Under the pieces are notes generated by a model. That model ran no database searches and was not told the origin of the DNA. It saw only the letters and a list, made by a program, of their open reading frames with translations. Position numbers and translations under genes: made by a program. A stretch of 64,000 nucleotides of DNA, taken from an uncultured Lachnospiraceae bacterium (GTDB lineage: Bacteria; Bacillota; Clostridia; Lachnospirales; Lachnospiraceae). Location: NCBI GenBank assembly GCA_947626435.1, contig CANQSB010000011.1:1-64000 (forward strand), written 5' to 3'. Below, piece by piece: positions 45,837 through 55,259 of this stretch (the first letter of the stretch is position 1; each line of letters opens with the position of its first letter).

Positions 45837-45910
45837 AATTCATGACAATAAAGAAATTGCATAGTATTTTTTGACATAAAACAGATGATTTATGATACTT
45901 TTTCAAATTT

Positions 45911-45962
45911 TGCAACTTTGATGCAATTATGTTGCAACTATGATACAAATATGCGGTATAAT
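45911..45962 (+). promoter_or_regulatory. Four 11-bp direct repeats at the promoter of the response-regulator operon
   Basis: The boxes TGCAACT (45911), TGCAATT (45922), TGCAACT (45933) and TACAAAT (45944) are spaced exactly 11 bp, and TATAAT follows at 45957-45962. The -35 position (about 45934) is poor, overlapped by box 3. Such helical-phase repeats are the usual binding mode of OmpR-family regulators, so the regulator at 46057 probably activates its own operon. A second promoter TTGACA-17-GATACT is possible at 45871-45899. Confidence 0.7.
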
Positions 45963-46056
45963 GTACCTGTAGAAACAGCATAGAATGTTTGATTTAAAGA
46001 CAAAAAACTGTTAAAAAACAGATGAAAAATTCAGAAATTAACGGAGATGGTACATT

Positions 46057-46734
46057 ATGAAAAATATTATGGTGATAGATGATGACATCAATATCGGCAA
46101 TCTGATACAGGAGGCGCTTGAAGATGAAGGTTACGGCATTTCACGCGCGTATTCGGGTACGGAGGCTGTGCTGTATTTAAGGCAGAACGAGAAACCAGAC
46201 CTTATTCTGCTTGATTTAATGCTGCCAGGGCTGAACGGCGAGGAGATACTTCCGCAGCTTTCGGGCACGCCTGTAATAGTCGTGAGCGCAAAAGCGACGA
46301 TTGACGACAAAGTAGGGCTTCTCATGGGCGGAGCGGCGGATTACCTTACAAAGCCGTTTGAGATAAAGGAGCTTTTGGCGCGGATAGCCGTACAGTTAAG
46401 GAAAAAGCCATATGGCGCGGACAGTTCAAAGGTTGTCTATAACGATATTACGCTTGATACGGCGACGCGGCAGGTAAGCGTTTGTGACACGCGTGTCAGG
46501 CTTACAAAGACAGAATATGCCATATTGAAGCTGCTTATGCTGAATCCTGCGCAGGTGATAACGCGGACTTCTATACTTGAACGCATAAGCGATGACACGC
46601 CGGACTGCGTGGAAAGTTCCCTGAAAGTACATATATGCAATCTGCGCAGAAAATTAAAAGAGGTAAGCGGCAAGGATTATATAGAGGCGGTGTGGGGCAT
46701 TGGGTTCAAGCTGAAAAGCTTTACTGTTTCTTAA
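46057..46734 (+). CDS. OmpR-family response regulator
   Basis: A 225-residue regulator. The receiver domain (about 1-115) has DDD near residue 8, the phospho-acceptor in LLDLMLPG (about Asp50) and Lys in YLTKPF, and the winged helix ends in YIEAVWGIGFKLKS. It lies upstream of a BcrAB-like ABC exporter and a sensor kinase, a common resistance module against bacitracin-like or lantibiotic peptides. Promoter with four 11-bp repeats upstream suggests autoregulation. Start ATG 46057 is well supported by CGGAG. Confidence 0.92.
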   Translation: MKNIMVIDDDINIGNLIQEALEDEGYGISRAYSGTEAVLYLRQNEKPDLILLDLMLPGLNGEEILPQLSGTPVIVVSAKATIDDKVGLLMGGAADYLTKPFEIKELLARIAVQLRKKPYGADSSKVVYNDITLDTATRQVSVCDTRVRLTKTEYAILKLLMLNPAQVITRTSILERISDDTPDCVESSLKVHICNLRRKLKEVSGKDYIEAVWGIGFKLKSFTVS

Positions 46735-46842
46735 CTGTTTTCTGTATATGTTTCTTAACTATGCAGGTTTATACTCCTTATTATAAAAATATTAAAGCGA
46801 TGATTTATTAAATTGTGTTATTATTTATAAGGAGGATTACCT

Positions 46843-47763
46843 ATGGAGTATGTTTTGACTACAGATGCCTTGTGCAAATCATACAAAAAGCATAAGGCGA
46901 TTGACAATTTTTCAATGCACATACCGAAAGGGGCGATTTACGGCATTGTCGGCAAAAATGGAGCGGGCAAGACGACGCTGATACGCCTGATATGCGGTCT
47001 GCAGATGCCTGACAGCGGCGGATATACGCTGTACGGGTGCGAAAGCAAAAGCGTGGAGATTGCAAAGGCGCGCCGAAGAATGGGTGCAATCGTGGAAACG
47101 CCGTCAGTTTATCTGGATATGAGCGCACGCGACAATATTCGGGAGCAGTACAGGGTGCTTGGCATGCCGTCGTACGAGGGTATAGACGATTTATTAAGGC
47201 TTGTGGGGCTTGAAGGTACGGGCGGAAAGAAAGCAAAGCATTTTTCACTTGGAATGCGCCAGCGGCTTGGAATAGCTGCCGCGCTTGCAGGAAGCCCCGA
47301 TTTTATCATACTTGACGAGCCTGCAAACGGGCTTGATCCTGAGGGAATTGTTGAGATAAGGGAGCTTATATTAAAGCTCAACAAGGAAAAACAGATTACC
47401 GTGCTTATTTCGAGCCATATACTGGACGAGCTTTCCAAGCTTGCCACGCATTACGGATTTATTGACGGCGGCAGGCTCATAAAGGAGATAAGCGCGTCGG
47501 AGCTTGAAAGCCTGTGCCGTAAGTGCACGCGCGTCAAGGTGAGCGATATAAAGTCGCTCTGCCTTGCGCTTGACGATATGGGGCTTGAGTATGAGACTGT
47601 ATCTGATGACATGGCGGATATATATGGGGCTTTCAGCATCAGTGTGCTTGTAGAGGAATTGTCACAGCATAAATGCGAGGTACTTTCGATGAACGGGCGC
47701 GATGAGAGCCTTGAAAGCTACTACATCAATCTTCTTGGAAAGCATGGGGAGGTGCAGGCATGA
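46843..47763 (+). CDS. ABC transporter ATP-binding protein (BcrA-like)
   Basis: A 306-residue ATPase with Walker A VGKNGAGKTT near 36, signature FSLGMRQRLG near 135, Walker B DFIILDEPANGLDP and the His switch SSHILDE. The C-terminal 85-residue extension is as in BcrA/LanF immunity ATPases. AAGGAGG precedes ATG 46843. The stop overlaps the start of the permease (ATGA). It works with the 280-residue permease that follows. Confidence 0.92.
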   Translation: MEYVLTTDALCKSYKKHKAIDNFSMHIPKGAIYGIVGKNGAGKTTLIRLICGLQMPDSGGYTLYGCESKSVEIAKARRRMGAIVETPSVYLDMSARDNIREQYRVLGMPSYEGIDDLLRLVGLEGTGGKKAKHFSLGMRQRLGIAAALAGSPDFIILDEPANGLDPEGIVEIRELILKLNKEKQITVLISSHILDELSKLATHYGFIDGGRLIKEISASELESLCRKCTRVKVSDIKSLCLALDDMGLEYETVSDDMADIYGAFSISVLVEELSQHKCEVLSMNGRDESLESYYINLLGKHGEVQA

Positions 47764-48602
47764 GAAAACTTTTATCGGCGGGATTTATGAGACTTTTGAA
47801 AAGCAGGGTATTTTGGACGCTTGTGGCGGGAATGTTTTTGTGGTCGCTGTTTATGGTATATGGAAATCATATGGAGTGTATAGCTAAAGGGGAAACAGAT
47901 GATACTCTGACGAACTTTTTTTTCGGCTATGGTGTAATTATCGGCGGCGCGGTTTCGATTTTTACAAGCCTGTTTTTCGGAACGGATTACAGCGACGGCA
48001 CGATAAGGAATAAGATAATCATAGGACATTCAAGGAAAAGCATTTATCTGTCAAATCTGATTATAAGCGTGGCAGCGGGCGTGGTTATGACAACGGCATG
48101 GATTTTGGCGATGCTTGCGGTAGGATTGCCTGTGTGTGGCTGGAATGGATTTGATGCTGTGCAGGTGATTGTGTATTTAGTCGTGTCGTTTTTTATGATA
48201 GTGGCGTTTGCAGCTGTTTTTACGGCATTTAGCATGCTGCTTTCGAACAGGTCGGTTGCGGTTATCGTATCGTTTCTTGTGTTTTTGTTTTGGCTGCAGT
48301 GTGGGGCGTATATTTATTCCCGACTTAGAGAGCCTGAGGTGGAGCCTATGTACGCTATGGTGACTATAGACGGAGTGGAAAAAATAACTGACGCGTCGTA
48401 TATTGAAAATCCGACGTATGTGCGTGGGACACAGCGGGAGATATATACGAGGGTTCTTGAATTTATGCCGACGGGGCAGGCGCTTTTTCTTATGGAAAAT
48501 GAAGTGACAGATGTGTCATTTATGATAGCTGGTTCTCTGATAATAACTGTGGTTGTGACTTTGGGAGGTATCATATGTTTTTGCAGAAAAGATTTGCTGT
48601 AA
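47760..48602 (+). CDS. ABC transporter permease (BcrB/LanE-like)
   Basis: A 280-residue membrane protein of the ABC-2 permease type with about six segments (start near 17-40, FTSLFFGTDYSDGTIRNKII loop, then four further segments) that exports a peptide or protects against one. It overlaps the ATPase by 4 bp. The FGTDYSDGTIRNKI motif after TM2 is typical of BcrB/LanE-type subunits. The sensor kinase of the module follows 156 bp later. Confidence 0.88.
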   Translation: MRKLLSAGFMRLLKSRVFWTLVAGMFLWSLFMVYGNHMECIAKGETDDTLTNFFFGYGVIIGGAVSIFTSLFFGTDYSDGTIRNKIIIGHSRKSIYLSNLIISVAAGVVMTTAWILAMLAVGLPVCGWNGFDAVQVIVYLVVSFFMIVAFAAVFTAFSMLLSNRSVAVIVSFLVFLFWLQCGAYIYSRLREPEVEPMYAMVTIDGVEKITDASYIENPTYVRGTQREIYTRVLEFMPTGQALFLMENEVTDVSFMIAGSLIITVVVTLGGIICFCRKDLL

Positions 48603-48626
48603 AAAAACCGCTGTCAAAATGCAAAA

Positions 48627-48663
48627 GCATTTAGATTTCATTTATGTTTGGAAAAATGTCAAG
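48627..48663 (+). repeat. 37-bp upstream module, copy B
   Basis: It matches 16769-16805 at 33 of 37 bases. In this copy it starts a short frame, ATG 48644 to TGA 48718 (24 residues, MFGKMSRLEIF...), with no good RBS. It lies between the BcrB-like gene and the kinase. The sharing with copy A, which also encodes MFGKMSR-x-x-IF, is unexplained. Confidence 0.65.
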
Positions 48664-48758
48664 ATTGGAAATTTTTAAAAGGATTTTAAGCTTTTCAAAG
48701 CGGTGTTTTTCATTGTGATTGTGCTACTTATATGGTTATGCAGGGCAAGGAGGTTGGA

Positions 48759-49643
48759 GTGGTTTACTGTGTGTTTGCGGTCGTGGCGTTTTTGGCGGTT
48801 GTCGCGGCGCTTGTCATAAAGATTTTTCTGTTGAAAAAATCAGCGCGTGAAATACGCCTTGAATTTTCGCGCAGGCTGTCGGAAGATACAAATACGCTTG
48901 TGTCGATATCGTCACGCGATAAGGATATGCGTGCGCTCGCGGACAACATCAACGGTCAGCTAAAGCTGCTGCGCGAAAAACGCCATCGTTATGAGCAGGG
49001 CGATTTTGAACTGAAACAGGCTGTGGTAAATGTTTCACACGATTTGCGCACGCCGCTGACGGCGATATGCGGGTATCTTGACCTGTTAGGGAAAAGGCTT
49101 GAAAGCGGGAGCGATGAGGCGCGTTACCTTGGCATTATAAGGGAGCGGACAGAGGCGTTGAAGGAGCTTACAGAGGAGCTGTTTAAGTATTCGGCATTTA
49201 CTACGACTGAGGACAATGAGACTTCGGAGAGGGTGTGTTTAAACTGAGCGCTGGAGGAGAGCGTCGCGGCATACTACGCGGCGCTTAACGGCGTTGGAAT
49301 AACTCCAAATATCGTTATGCCTGATGCTATGATATACCGCCGCCTTAATAAAAAGGCTCTTTCGAGAATTTTGGGAAATATAATCGGCAACGCGATTAAG
49401 TACAGTGACGGTGACTTGGAGATACGGCTTTTCGAGAATGGGAAAATGACGTTTTCAAACTATGCGTCCGCGCTTGACGAGACGCAGACAGGGCGGCTGT
49501 TTGACCGCTTTTTTACTGTGAATAACGCGGCTAAGTCTTCAGGGATTGGGCTTTCCATAGCTAAGGTTTTGACGGAGCAGATGAATGGGAAAATTGGCGC
49601 GGAGTATAGAAATGGGCGGCTGGAGATATGGGTGGAGTTGTGA
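48759..49643 (+). pseudogene. Sensor histidine kinase interrupted by an in-frame TGA
   Basis: One 294-codon frame with a single TGA at 49245-49247. The N-terminal part has one transmembrane segment (about 2-24) and the HisKA box VVNVSHDLRTPLTAI. The C-terminal part has the ATPase N-box GNIIGNAIKYSDG, the F-box FDRFFTVNN and G-box GIGLSIAK. Reading through the stop gives a continuous kinase of normal short length (VanS-like, 295). GTG 48759 follows AAGGAGG. The stop separates the phosphorylation and catalytic halves. Start of the second half at ATG 49317 could give a free ATPase piece. Decay, sequencing error or readthrough are all possible. Confidence 0.85.
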
Positions 49644-49739
49644 AAAATCAATGCAATAGTGAAAATGAGATATGATTGTAGTTCCACAAAATTTTACGTA
49701 TAGGCGATAGGGAAAAGAACAAATGTTTAGAATATACGT

Positions 49740-49768
49740 TTGCATTTTGGAAAATAGTATGATACAAT
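49740..49768 (+). promoter_or_regulatory. Candidate promoter of the Rpn-type gene
   Basis: TTGCAT (49740-49745), a 17-bp spacer and TACAAT (49763-49768). A small CAGTCAG/CTGACTG hairpin lies downstream at 49791-49822, before the RBS GGAGG. Confidence 0.5.
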
Positions 49769-49842
49769 AATCAGGTCACAATAATTTTGGACAGTCAGTC
49801 AATGGGGAGAGGCTGACTGCCTATAGGGAACGGAGGAGTATA

Positions 49843-50793
49843 ATGGGACAGCCTGATTTATCATCTAACAGTTTAATATCATATCCCGATGTATTTGCGG
49901 ATATAATTAATGCAACCGTATATAAGGGAAAACAGGTAATTGGCAAAAATAATCTAAAGCCATATTACACAAACAACAGTGCGGCAAAAGCGACGGGTAA
50001 GCTTAGGGGATTATACCGAGATATATGCATGGAGGACATGCGAAATGGCATTCGGTATATCATATGGGGAATAGAAAACCAGTATGTTTTGGACTATACT
50101 GTCCCGTTTAAGGTAATGGGGTATGACTATTCGGCGTATGACAGGCAGATAGAGGAGTACGTGACACAGAATAAAAGCGCAGGTGATAACGCATATGTAA
50201 ATACCCTGCTGCCAAATCAAAAGCTGAAACCAGTCATAACTATAGTGCTTTATTATGGCACAGATGATATACCGCGCAGCATTTGCGATATGATAGACAT
50301 GCCTGAGGACGCAGATGTCAGGGAATACATTCAAAACTACAGCTTAAATATGGTAAAGCTTAGGAGTATCACCAAAGAACAGGCGGAAAAATTCAAATCG
50401 GACTTTGCCTGTATTGCAAAATTCCTTTCAAAATCATATAATAAAAAGGAACAGATAGAACTGCTGAAAAATGACAGGCAGGTATTGATACATACAAAGG
50501 ATATTTTATGTACTTTAGCGGCAATTACAAAAGATGATAAATATCTGCAGATAAGCAAAAACAGCAAGGAGGAATCAGAAGTGTGTGAGATAGCGGAAGC
50601 GTTTGTACAATTGGGTATAGAGCAAGGAATAGAGCGTGGCATACAGTCTGGCAAAGCAGCGGGAATTATTGAAATGGGACGCGACATGAAGCTTACTGAC
50701 AGCGAAATAATAGACAAGCTGCAAAAGAAGCTGAATACTTCAATAGAAAAAGCACAGGAGTATCTTAGGGATTTTGACAATCCTTCCAAGTAA
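49843..50793 (+). CDS. Rpn/PD-(D/E)XK family nuclease or transposase-like protein
   Basis: A 316-residue protein of the Rpn (YhgA-like) group common in Lachnospiraceae. The N-terminal half has the catalytic-type region GIENQYVLDYTVPFKVMGYD and VITIVLYYGTDD, and the C-terminal part has the repeat-like LGIEQGIERGIQSGKAAG and helix-rich end. These proteins are PD-(D/E)XK nucleases linked to recombination and in some cases mobile DNA. The active-site residues are not certain by eye. CGGAGG precedes ATG 49843. It is 5 bp before topB. Confidence 0.78.
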   Translation: MGQPDLSSNSLISYPDVFADIINATVYKGKQVIGKNNLKPYYTNNSAAKATGKLRGLYRDICMEDMRNGIRYIIWGIENQYVLDYTVPFKVMGYDYSAYDRQIEEYVTQNKSAGDNAYVNTLLPNQKLKPVITIVLYYGTDDIPRSICDMIDMPEDADVREYIQNYSLNMVKLRSITKEQAEKFKSDFACIAKFLSKSYNKKEQIELLKNDRQVLIHTKDILCTLAAITKDDKYLQISKNSKEESEVCEIAEAFVQLGIEQGIERGIQSGKAAGIIEMGRDMKLTDSEIIDKLQKKLNTSIEKAQEYLRDFDNPSK

Positions 50794-50798
50794 AGACA

Positions 50799-53615
50799 AT
50801 GGGAAAAAAATTAATTATAACCGAGAAACCCTCCGTAGCGCAGGACTACGCGAGGGTATTTAACGTATCAGGCAGAAGCAACGGATATATAGAAAACAAG
50901 GACTACGTAATTACGTGGTGTGTAGGGCATCTGGTGGAGATGGTCTACCCCGAGGAGTACGATATAAAGTACAAAAAATGGGCGCTTGCCGACCTGCCGT
51001 TCCTGCCCGAGACATACAAATACGGCATTATCAAAAACGTAAAACAGCAGTATGACACAGTACACGCGTTGCTGCACAGGAAAGACATCGACACGGTTTA
51101 CTGGGCGGGCGACTCAGGAAAAGAAGGTCAGACAATCGAGGAAAACATCAGGAACTTCGGAGGAGTCCGCAAGGGCATGACAGAGCTTAGGGTATGGATA
51201 GACTCGCAGACCGAGGAGGAAATCCGCCGCGGAGTGCAGCAGGCAAAACCGATGTCAGACTACGCGCGCCTTGGGGCGTCAGGCATTATGCGCTCAATCG
51301 AGGATTACGCGATGGGAATAAATTTTTCCCGCGTTATGTCAGTAAAATACGGCAGACTTTTAAACAATGCCGCCGCTACCAAAAGCTATACAGCGATAGC
51401 AGTAGGACGCGTGATGACGTGCGTGCTTGGCATGGTGGTAAATCGTGAGCGGGAAATCCGCAATTTTAAAGAAACGCCATATTACCGCGTAGTCGGCAGC
51501 TTTACGGACGCTTCAATCGAGGCTGAATGGAAAGCAGTCGAAGGCTCTGAATATTTTGGCACACCAAAGCTTTACAGGGAAAACGGTTTTAAGGAAAAAG
51601 CAGACGCGCAGGCGCTTATAGACAGGCTTAACGGCAAGCCCGCCATGGTAAAATCGCTTGAAAAAGGCACAAGCAAAAAGAAACCGCCATTGCTTTTCAA
51701 TCTTGCCGAGCTGCAGGCGGAATGTTCAAAACGCTTTAAAATAAGCCCCGATGAGGCTTTGCAGGTCGCGCAGGATTTATACGAAAAGAAGCTGACTACA
51801 TACCCGAGGACAGACGCAAGAGTGCTTACGACGGCAGTTGCAAAGGAAATTGGCAAAAATCTGAACGGATTGAAAAACTATCAGCCGACACAGGGTTTTA
51901 CAGCAAATATTTTACAAAAAAATTCTCATATGTCCATTGCCAAGACTCAGTACACGGACGACAGCAAGGTGACAGACCACTATGCGATAATCCCGACAGG
52001 ACAGCTCACGGAGCTTTCATCGCTCACGCCCCTGCAGTCGAAGGTTTTTGATTTGATAGTCAGAAGATTTTTAAGCATTTTTTATCCGCCTGCCGAGTAT
52101 CAGACGATAAAGCTTGCCGTAGGAATAGAAAATGAGAGTTTTTTCACATCCGCAAAGCTTTTAAAAAGCTTGGGATATCTTGAAGTAATGGGAAAAACGC
52201 TTGATGACGCTGCAGAGGATAGTGACGGAGATGACACGGCAAATAAAGACAGTGCAGACAGCAAATCAGATGGCAAAAAGGACACAAAAAAGCTGTTAGC
52301 CGCAATGTCCGCGTTAAAAAAAGGCGACAGCATAGAAGTAAAAGGGCTTGACATAAAAGAAAGCAAAACCACGCCCCCAAAGCGTTATACGTCGGGCTCA
52401 ATGATACTTGCCATGGAAAACGCAGGACAGTTGATTGAAGACGAGGAGCTTCGTGCGCAGATAAAAGGCTCTGGCATAGGCACAAGCGCGACACGCGCGG
52501 AGATTATCAAAAAGCTGATACGCATAGGTTATCTTGACCTCAACAAAAAAACGCAGGTAATAACGCCGCAAAGCTTCGGCGAAATGGTGTACGAGGTCGT
52601 TGCGATGACAGTTCCCGCGCTTTTAAATCCCAAAATGACCGCGTCTTGGGAAAAAGGACTTGACGGCATCACGAACGGAACAGTTGATGTGAAAGAGTAC
52701 CGCACAAAGCTTGAGGATTTTATCCGCAGGGAAACCTGTCAGATACGCGACAAGGATTTGACAGCTGAGCTTACTGTGCAAATCAATAAAAACGTGCCTA
52801 AATCTGCACAATATGGGAGCATAGACACATCAAATGACCAAAAAGGTCAACAAAATGTAGCTAATGCAAACAAAGACGCATCAGACGGAGCACAGGCATC
52901 AAGCCCTGCCGCAAGCGTAAATGATTCACAGTCAAATGCCGCGCCAACAAATATCACAGCCGCCTATAACGACACACGCACGCGCATAGGCGCAAAATGC
53001 CCATTATGCGGAAACGATATAGTAGTAACTCCGTTTGGCTACGGATGCGCATCATACGACAAAACAAAAGAAAACAGTTGCCGCTTTGCAATCGGAAAGA
53101 TCGCTGGCAAGGATATTTCGGAGCGTCAGGCAAAGGAGCTTTTGAATAAAGGAAAAACAGCAGTCTTAAAGGGCTTTAAGTCAAAGACTGGAAAGAAGTT
53201 CGACGCGGCTCTGAAGCTTGACAAAGGACAAGTTGTATTTGACTTTCCCGAAAGACCGCAGCCGTCTGAAACAGCGCTTGAATGTCCGCGTTGCAAGGCT
53301 CAAAAGCTAAAGAAAAGCCAGTGGTACTATGAGTGTGGCTGCGGCTTTAGAATAGGGCATACCGTCGCTCAGGTGAATATTTCTGAAGAGCTTATGTGTG
53401 AGCTTTTCTCTACAGGGCGCACAAGCCAAAAGCTTATAGGCTTTAAGTCAAAGGCAGGAAAGGTATTTGACGCCTTTCTCCGATATGAGAATGAAACAAT
53501 AAGATTTGACTTCAACGGTCAAGAAAATATTCCGCAAACAACTCAGCAGAGCAGCCTTGCAGACTCGGAATATGAAAGGTATCTGCTGGAGCAGATGGGA
53601 AAAATTGAGAGTTAG
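50799..53615 (+). CDS. topB: DNA topoisomerase III (type IA)
   Basis: A 938-residue type IA topoisomerase that relaxes or decatenates DNA through a covalent tyrosine link. The Toprim domain is at the start (MGKKLIITEKPSVAQDYA), GDSGKEGQ replaces the usual DxDxD-region lead-in, and the catalytic Tyr is in KLTTYPRTDARVL near 350. The C-terminal part has two copies of a zinc-ribbon/TopB-C repeat (CPLCGNDI... and CPRCKAQK...), joined by a Ser/Asn/Asp-rich linker. Long for a topB, and often plasmid- or ICE-linked, but here beside chromosomal genes. Start ATG 50799 lacks a strong RBS and may be coupled to the Rpn gene. Confidence 0.93.
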   Translation: MGKKLIITEKPSVAQDYARVFNVSGRSNGYIENKDYVITWCVGHLVEMVYPEEYDIKYKKWALADLPFLPETYKYGIIKNVKQQYDTVHALLHRKDIDTVYWAGDSGKEGQTIEENIRNFGGVRKGMTELRVWIDSQTEEEIRRGVQQAKPMSDYARLGASGIMRSIEDYAMGINFSRVMSVKYGRLLNNAAATKSYTAIAVGRVMTCVLGMVVNREREIRNFKETPYYRVVGSFTDASIEAEWKAVEGSEYFGTPKLYRENGFKEKADAQALIDRLNGKPAMVKSLEKGTSKKKPPLLFNLAELQAECSKRFKISPDEALQVAQDLYEKKLTTYPRTDARVLTTAVAKEIGKNLNGLKNYQPTQGFTANILQKNSHMSIAKTQYTDDSKVTDHYAIIPTGQLTELSSLTPLQSKVFDLIVRRFLSIFYPPAEYQTIKLAVGIENESFFTSAKLLKSLGYLEVMGKTLDDAAEDSDGDDTANKDSADSKSDGKKDTKKLLAAMSALKKGDSIEVKGLDIKESKTTPPKRYTSGSMILAMENAGQLIEDEELRAQIKGSGIGTSATRAEIIKKLIRIGYLDLNKKTQVITPQSFGEMVYEVVAMTVPALLNPKMTASWEKGLDGITNGTVDVKEYRTKLEDFIRRETCQIRDKDLTAELTVQINKNVPKSAQYGSIDTSNDQKGQQNVANANKDASDGAQASSPAASVNDSQSNAAPTNITAAYNDTRTRIGAKCPLCGNDIVVTPFGYGCASYDKTKENSCRFAIGKIAGKDISERQAKELLNKGKTAVLKGFKSKTGKKFDAALKLDKGQVVFDFPERPQPSETALECPRCKAQKLKKSQWYYECGCGFRIGHTVAQVNISEELMCELFSTGRTSQKLIGFKSKAGKVFDAFLRYENETIRFDFNGQENIPQTTQQSSLADSEYERYLLEQMGKIES

Positions 53616-53633
53616 AGGGCAGTAGCAAACTAA

Positions 53634-53721
53634 TACCAATCACTAAGGGAAAAACACGCCAATCGTCGGAAAAATATTTCGCCAATCATCGGAAAAATTT
53701 ACCGCCAATCGTCGGAAAAAT
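53634..53721 (+). repeat. Four 23-bp-period direct repeats upstream of the AAA ATPase
   Basis: CGCCAATCGTCGGAAAAAT occurs at 53657-53675, 53680-53698 (one change) and 53703-53721, with exact 23-bp spacing. A degenerate first unit (CCAATCACTAAGGGAAAAA) starts at about 53634-53636 in the same phase. The spacing of two helical turns suits a cooperative operator. The next gene is a DUF4143-type ATPase. Confidence 0.85.
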
Positions 53722-53784
53722 GTTGTAAGATTTACAATTATGGTGCATAATATATACAACACGAATAGAAATGAGGTTTTCCGA

Positions 53785-55056
53785 ATGAAAAATTACAGAA
53801 AAAGAATTGTCGATGACATTTTAAAACGAAAGCTTGAAGGCAAAGGCGCAGTGCTGGTTGAAGGTCCTAAGTGGTGCGGCAAAACGACAACTGCCGAACA
53901 GCTTGCCGCCAGCATTCTGTATATGGATGATCCGGAAAAGAAAGAGCAAAACATTGCTATGTCTGAATTGAATCCTAAACGGTTGTTAAATGGCGCAACA
54001 CCGAGACTTATTGACGAATGGCAGCTTGCCCCAAAGTTATGGGATGCCATTCGCTTTGAGGTTGATCATCGCGGTGAGCTTGGACAGTTTGTACTAACCG
54101 GGTCTGCTGTTCCGGCTGACACCAAGGAAATTACTCACTCAGGTACAGGGCGTTTCACATGGCTTACGATGAGACCTATGAGCCTATATGAGTCGGGTGA
54201 TTCAACAGGCGAAGTAAGCCTTAAGGCGTTGTTTGACGGTGAAGAGGAAATTGACGGAGGATCAAATCTGAAAATTGAACGGTTGGCTTTTCTTGTGTGT
54301 CGTGGAGGATGGCCGCAGGCAGTGGACATGCGAGATGAAATCGCATTAGATCAGGCTATGGATTATTATGATGCCGTTGTTCATTCCGATATAAACAGGG
54401 TAGACAATGTACAAAAAAATCCTGAAAGAGTCCGCAGGCTGATGCGTTCTTACGCGAGAAACCAAGGCAGTCAAGTGCCTAACACTATACTTGCAAAAGA
54501 TATTGCGGCAAACGATGAGACACCGATAAGCGAAGAAACGGTTGCGGCGTATATTAATGCGCTCCGCAAGATATTTGTTGTGGAGGATATGCCAGCATGG
54601 AATCCTAATCTGCGGTCAAAAACAGCTATTCGTTCGTCCGATACCCGTTATTATATTGACCCGTCTATTGCAGCCGCCGCATTGGGAATAGGTCCGAATG
54701 ACCTTATAAATGACTTAAAGACGTTCGGGTTCCTTTTTGAAACGCTCTGTATCAGAGATCTGCGTGTCTTTTCAGATGCGCTGAGAGAGGTTTATCATTA
54801 CCGCGATAAGGACGGGCAGGAATGTGATGCAGTCGTCCATTTGAGAAATGGAAGATATGGTCTTATTGAAATCAAGCTTGGTGGCGACAGGCTTATTGAG
54901 GAAGGCGCAAAGAACCTGAAAGCAATGGAAGCCAAAATTGATACTGATAAGATGAAAGCGCCATCTTTCCTTATGGTTTTGACAGGAACAGGTGACTTTG
55001 CATATCGGCGTCATGACGGAATATTGGTGGTTCCTATCGGATGCTTAAAAAATTGA
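53785..55056 (+). CDS. AAA ATPase with DUF4143 C-terminal domain
   Basis: A 423-residue protein of the AAA_14/DUF4143 group. A P-loop is in VEGPKWCGKTT near 31, then Asp-rich LIDEWQLAPKLWD near 88 (Walker B-like), and the C-terminal domain holds an endonuclease-like core DGQECDAVVHL and GLIEIKLGG near 350-375, similar to PD-(D/E)XK sequence (D-x-n-E-x-K). Function unknown; these proteins are proposed defence- or toxin-linked ATPases. ATG 53785 follows GAGG. The 23-bp repeats upstream probably control it. Confidence 0.85.
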   Translation: MKNYRKRIVDDILKRKLEGKGAVLVEGPKWCGKTTTAEQLAASILYMDDPEKKEQNIAMSELNPKRLLNGATPRLIDEWQLAPKLWDAIRFEVDHRGELGQFVLTGSAVPADTKEITHSGTGRFTWLTMRPMSLYESGDSTGEVSLKALFDGEEEIDGGSNLKIERLAFLVCRGGWPQAVDMRDEIALDQAMDYYDAVVHSDINRVDNVQKNPERVRRLMRSYARNQGSQVPNTILAKDIAANDETPISEETVAAYINALRKIFVVEDMPAWNPNLRSKTAIRSSDTRYYIDPSIAAAALGIGPNDLINDLKTFGFLFETLCIRDLRVFSDALREVYHYRDKDGQECDAVVHLRNGRYGLIEIKLGGDRLIEEGAKNLKAMEAKIDTDKMKAPSFLMVLTGTGDFAYRRHDGILVVPIGCLKN

Positions 55057-55089
55057 CACAAAATGCCACATAATAATTAGTAATAATGA

Positions 55090-55119
55090 AAAAACAGCCC
55101 GGACATGGCTGTTTTTCTT
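55090..55119 (+). terminator. Terminator of the AAA ATPase gene
   Basis: The perfect stem AAAAACAGCC/GGCTGTTTTT (55090-55099 with 55107-55116) with a T-run lies 34 bp after the stop. Confidence 0.85.
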
Positions 55120-55259
55120 ATGCCCAAATAAGACATGCAATAAAAATACGCATAAAATGCTCAAAAATTATATTTTATATGGAAAATTTTTAGGTTTTAC
55201 ATTAGAATAAAAAATATGAGTAAATCAGCCGTCCAACAGCGGCAGAACGGAGAACATTT

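Noticed and set aside
49245-49247. TGA as selenocysteine or a recoded sense codon
   Set aside because: TGA ends many normal genes here (for example argH and yqfC), and no SECIS-like hairpin is evident directly after it. Kinases do not use selenocysteine.
53634-53721. Possible small CRISPR array
   Set aside because: Units are 19 bp with 4-bp gaps and a constant 23-bp period, and the gaps are too short for spacers. No cas genes are present.
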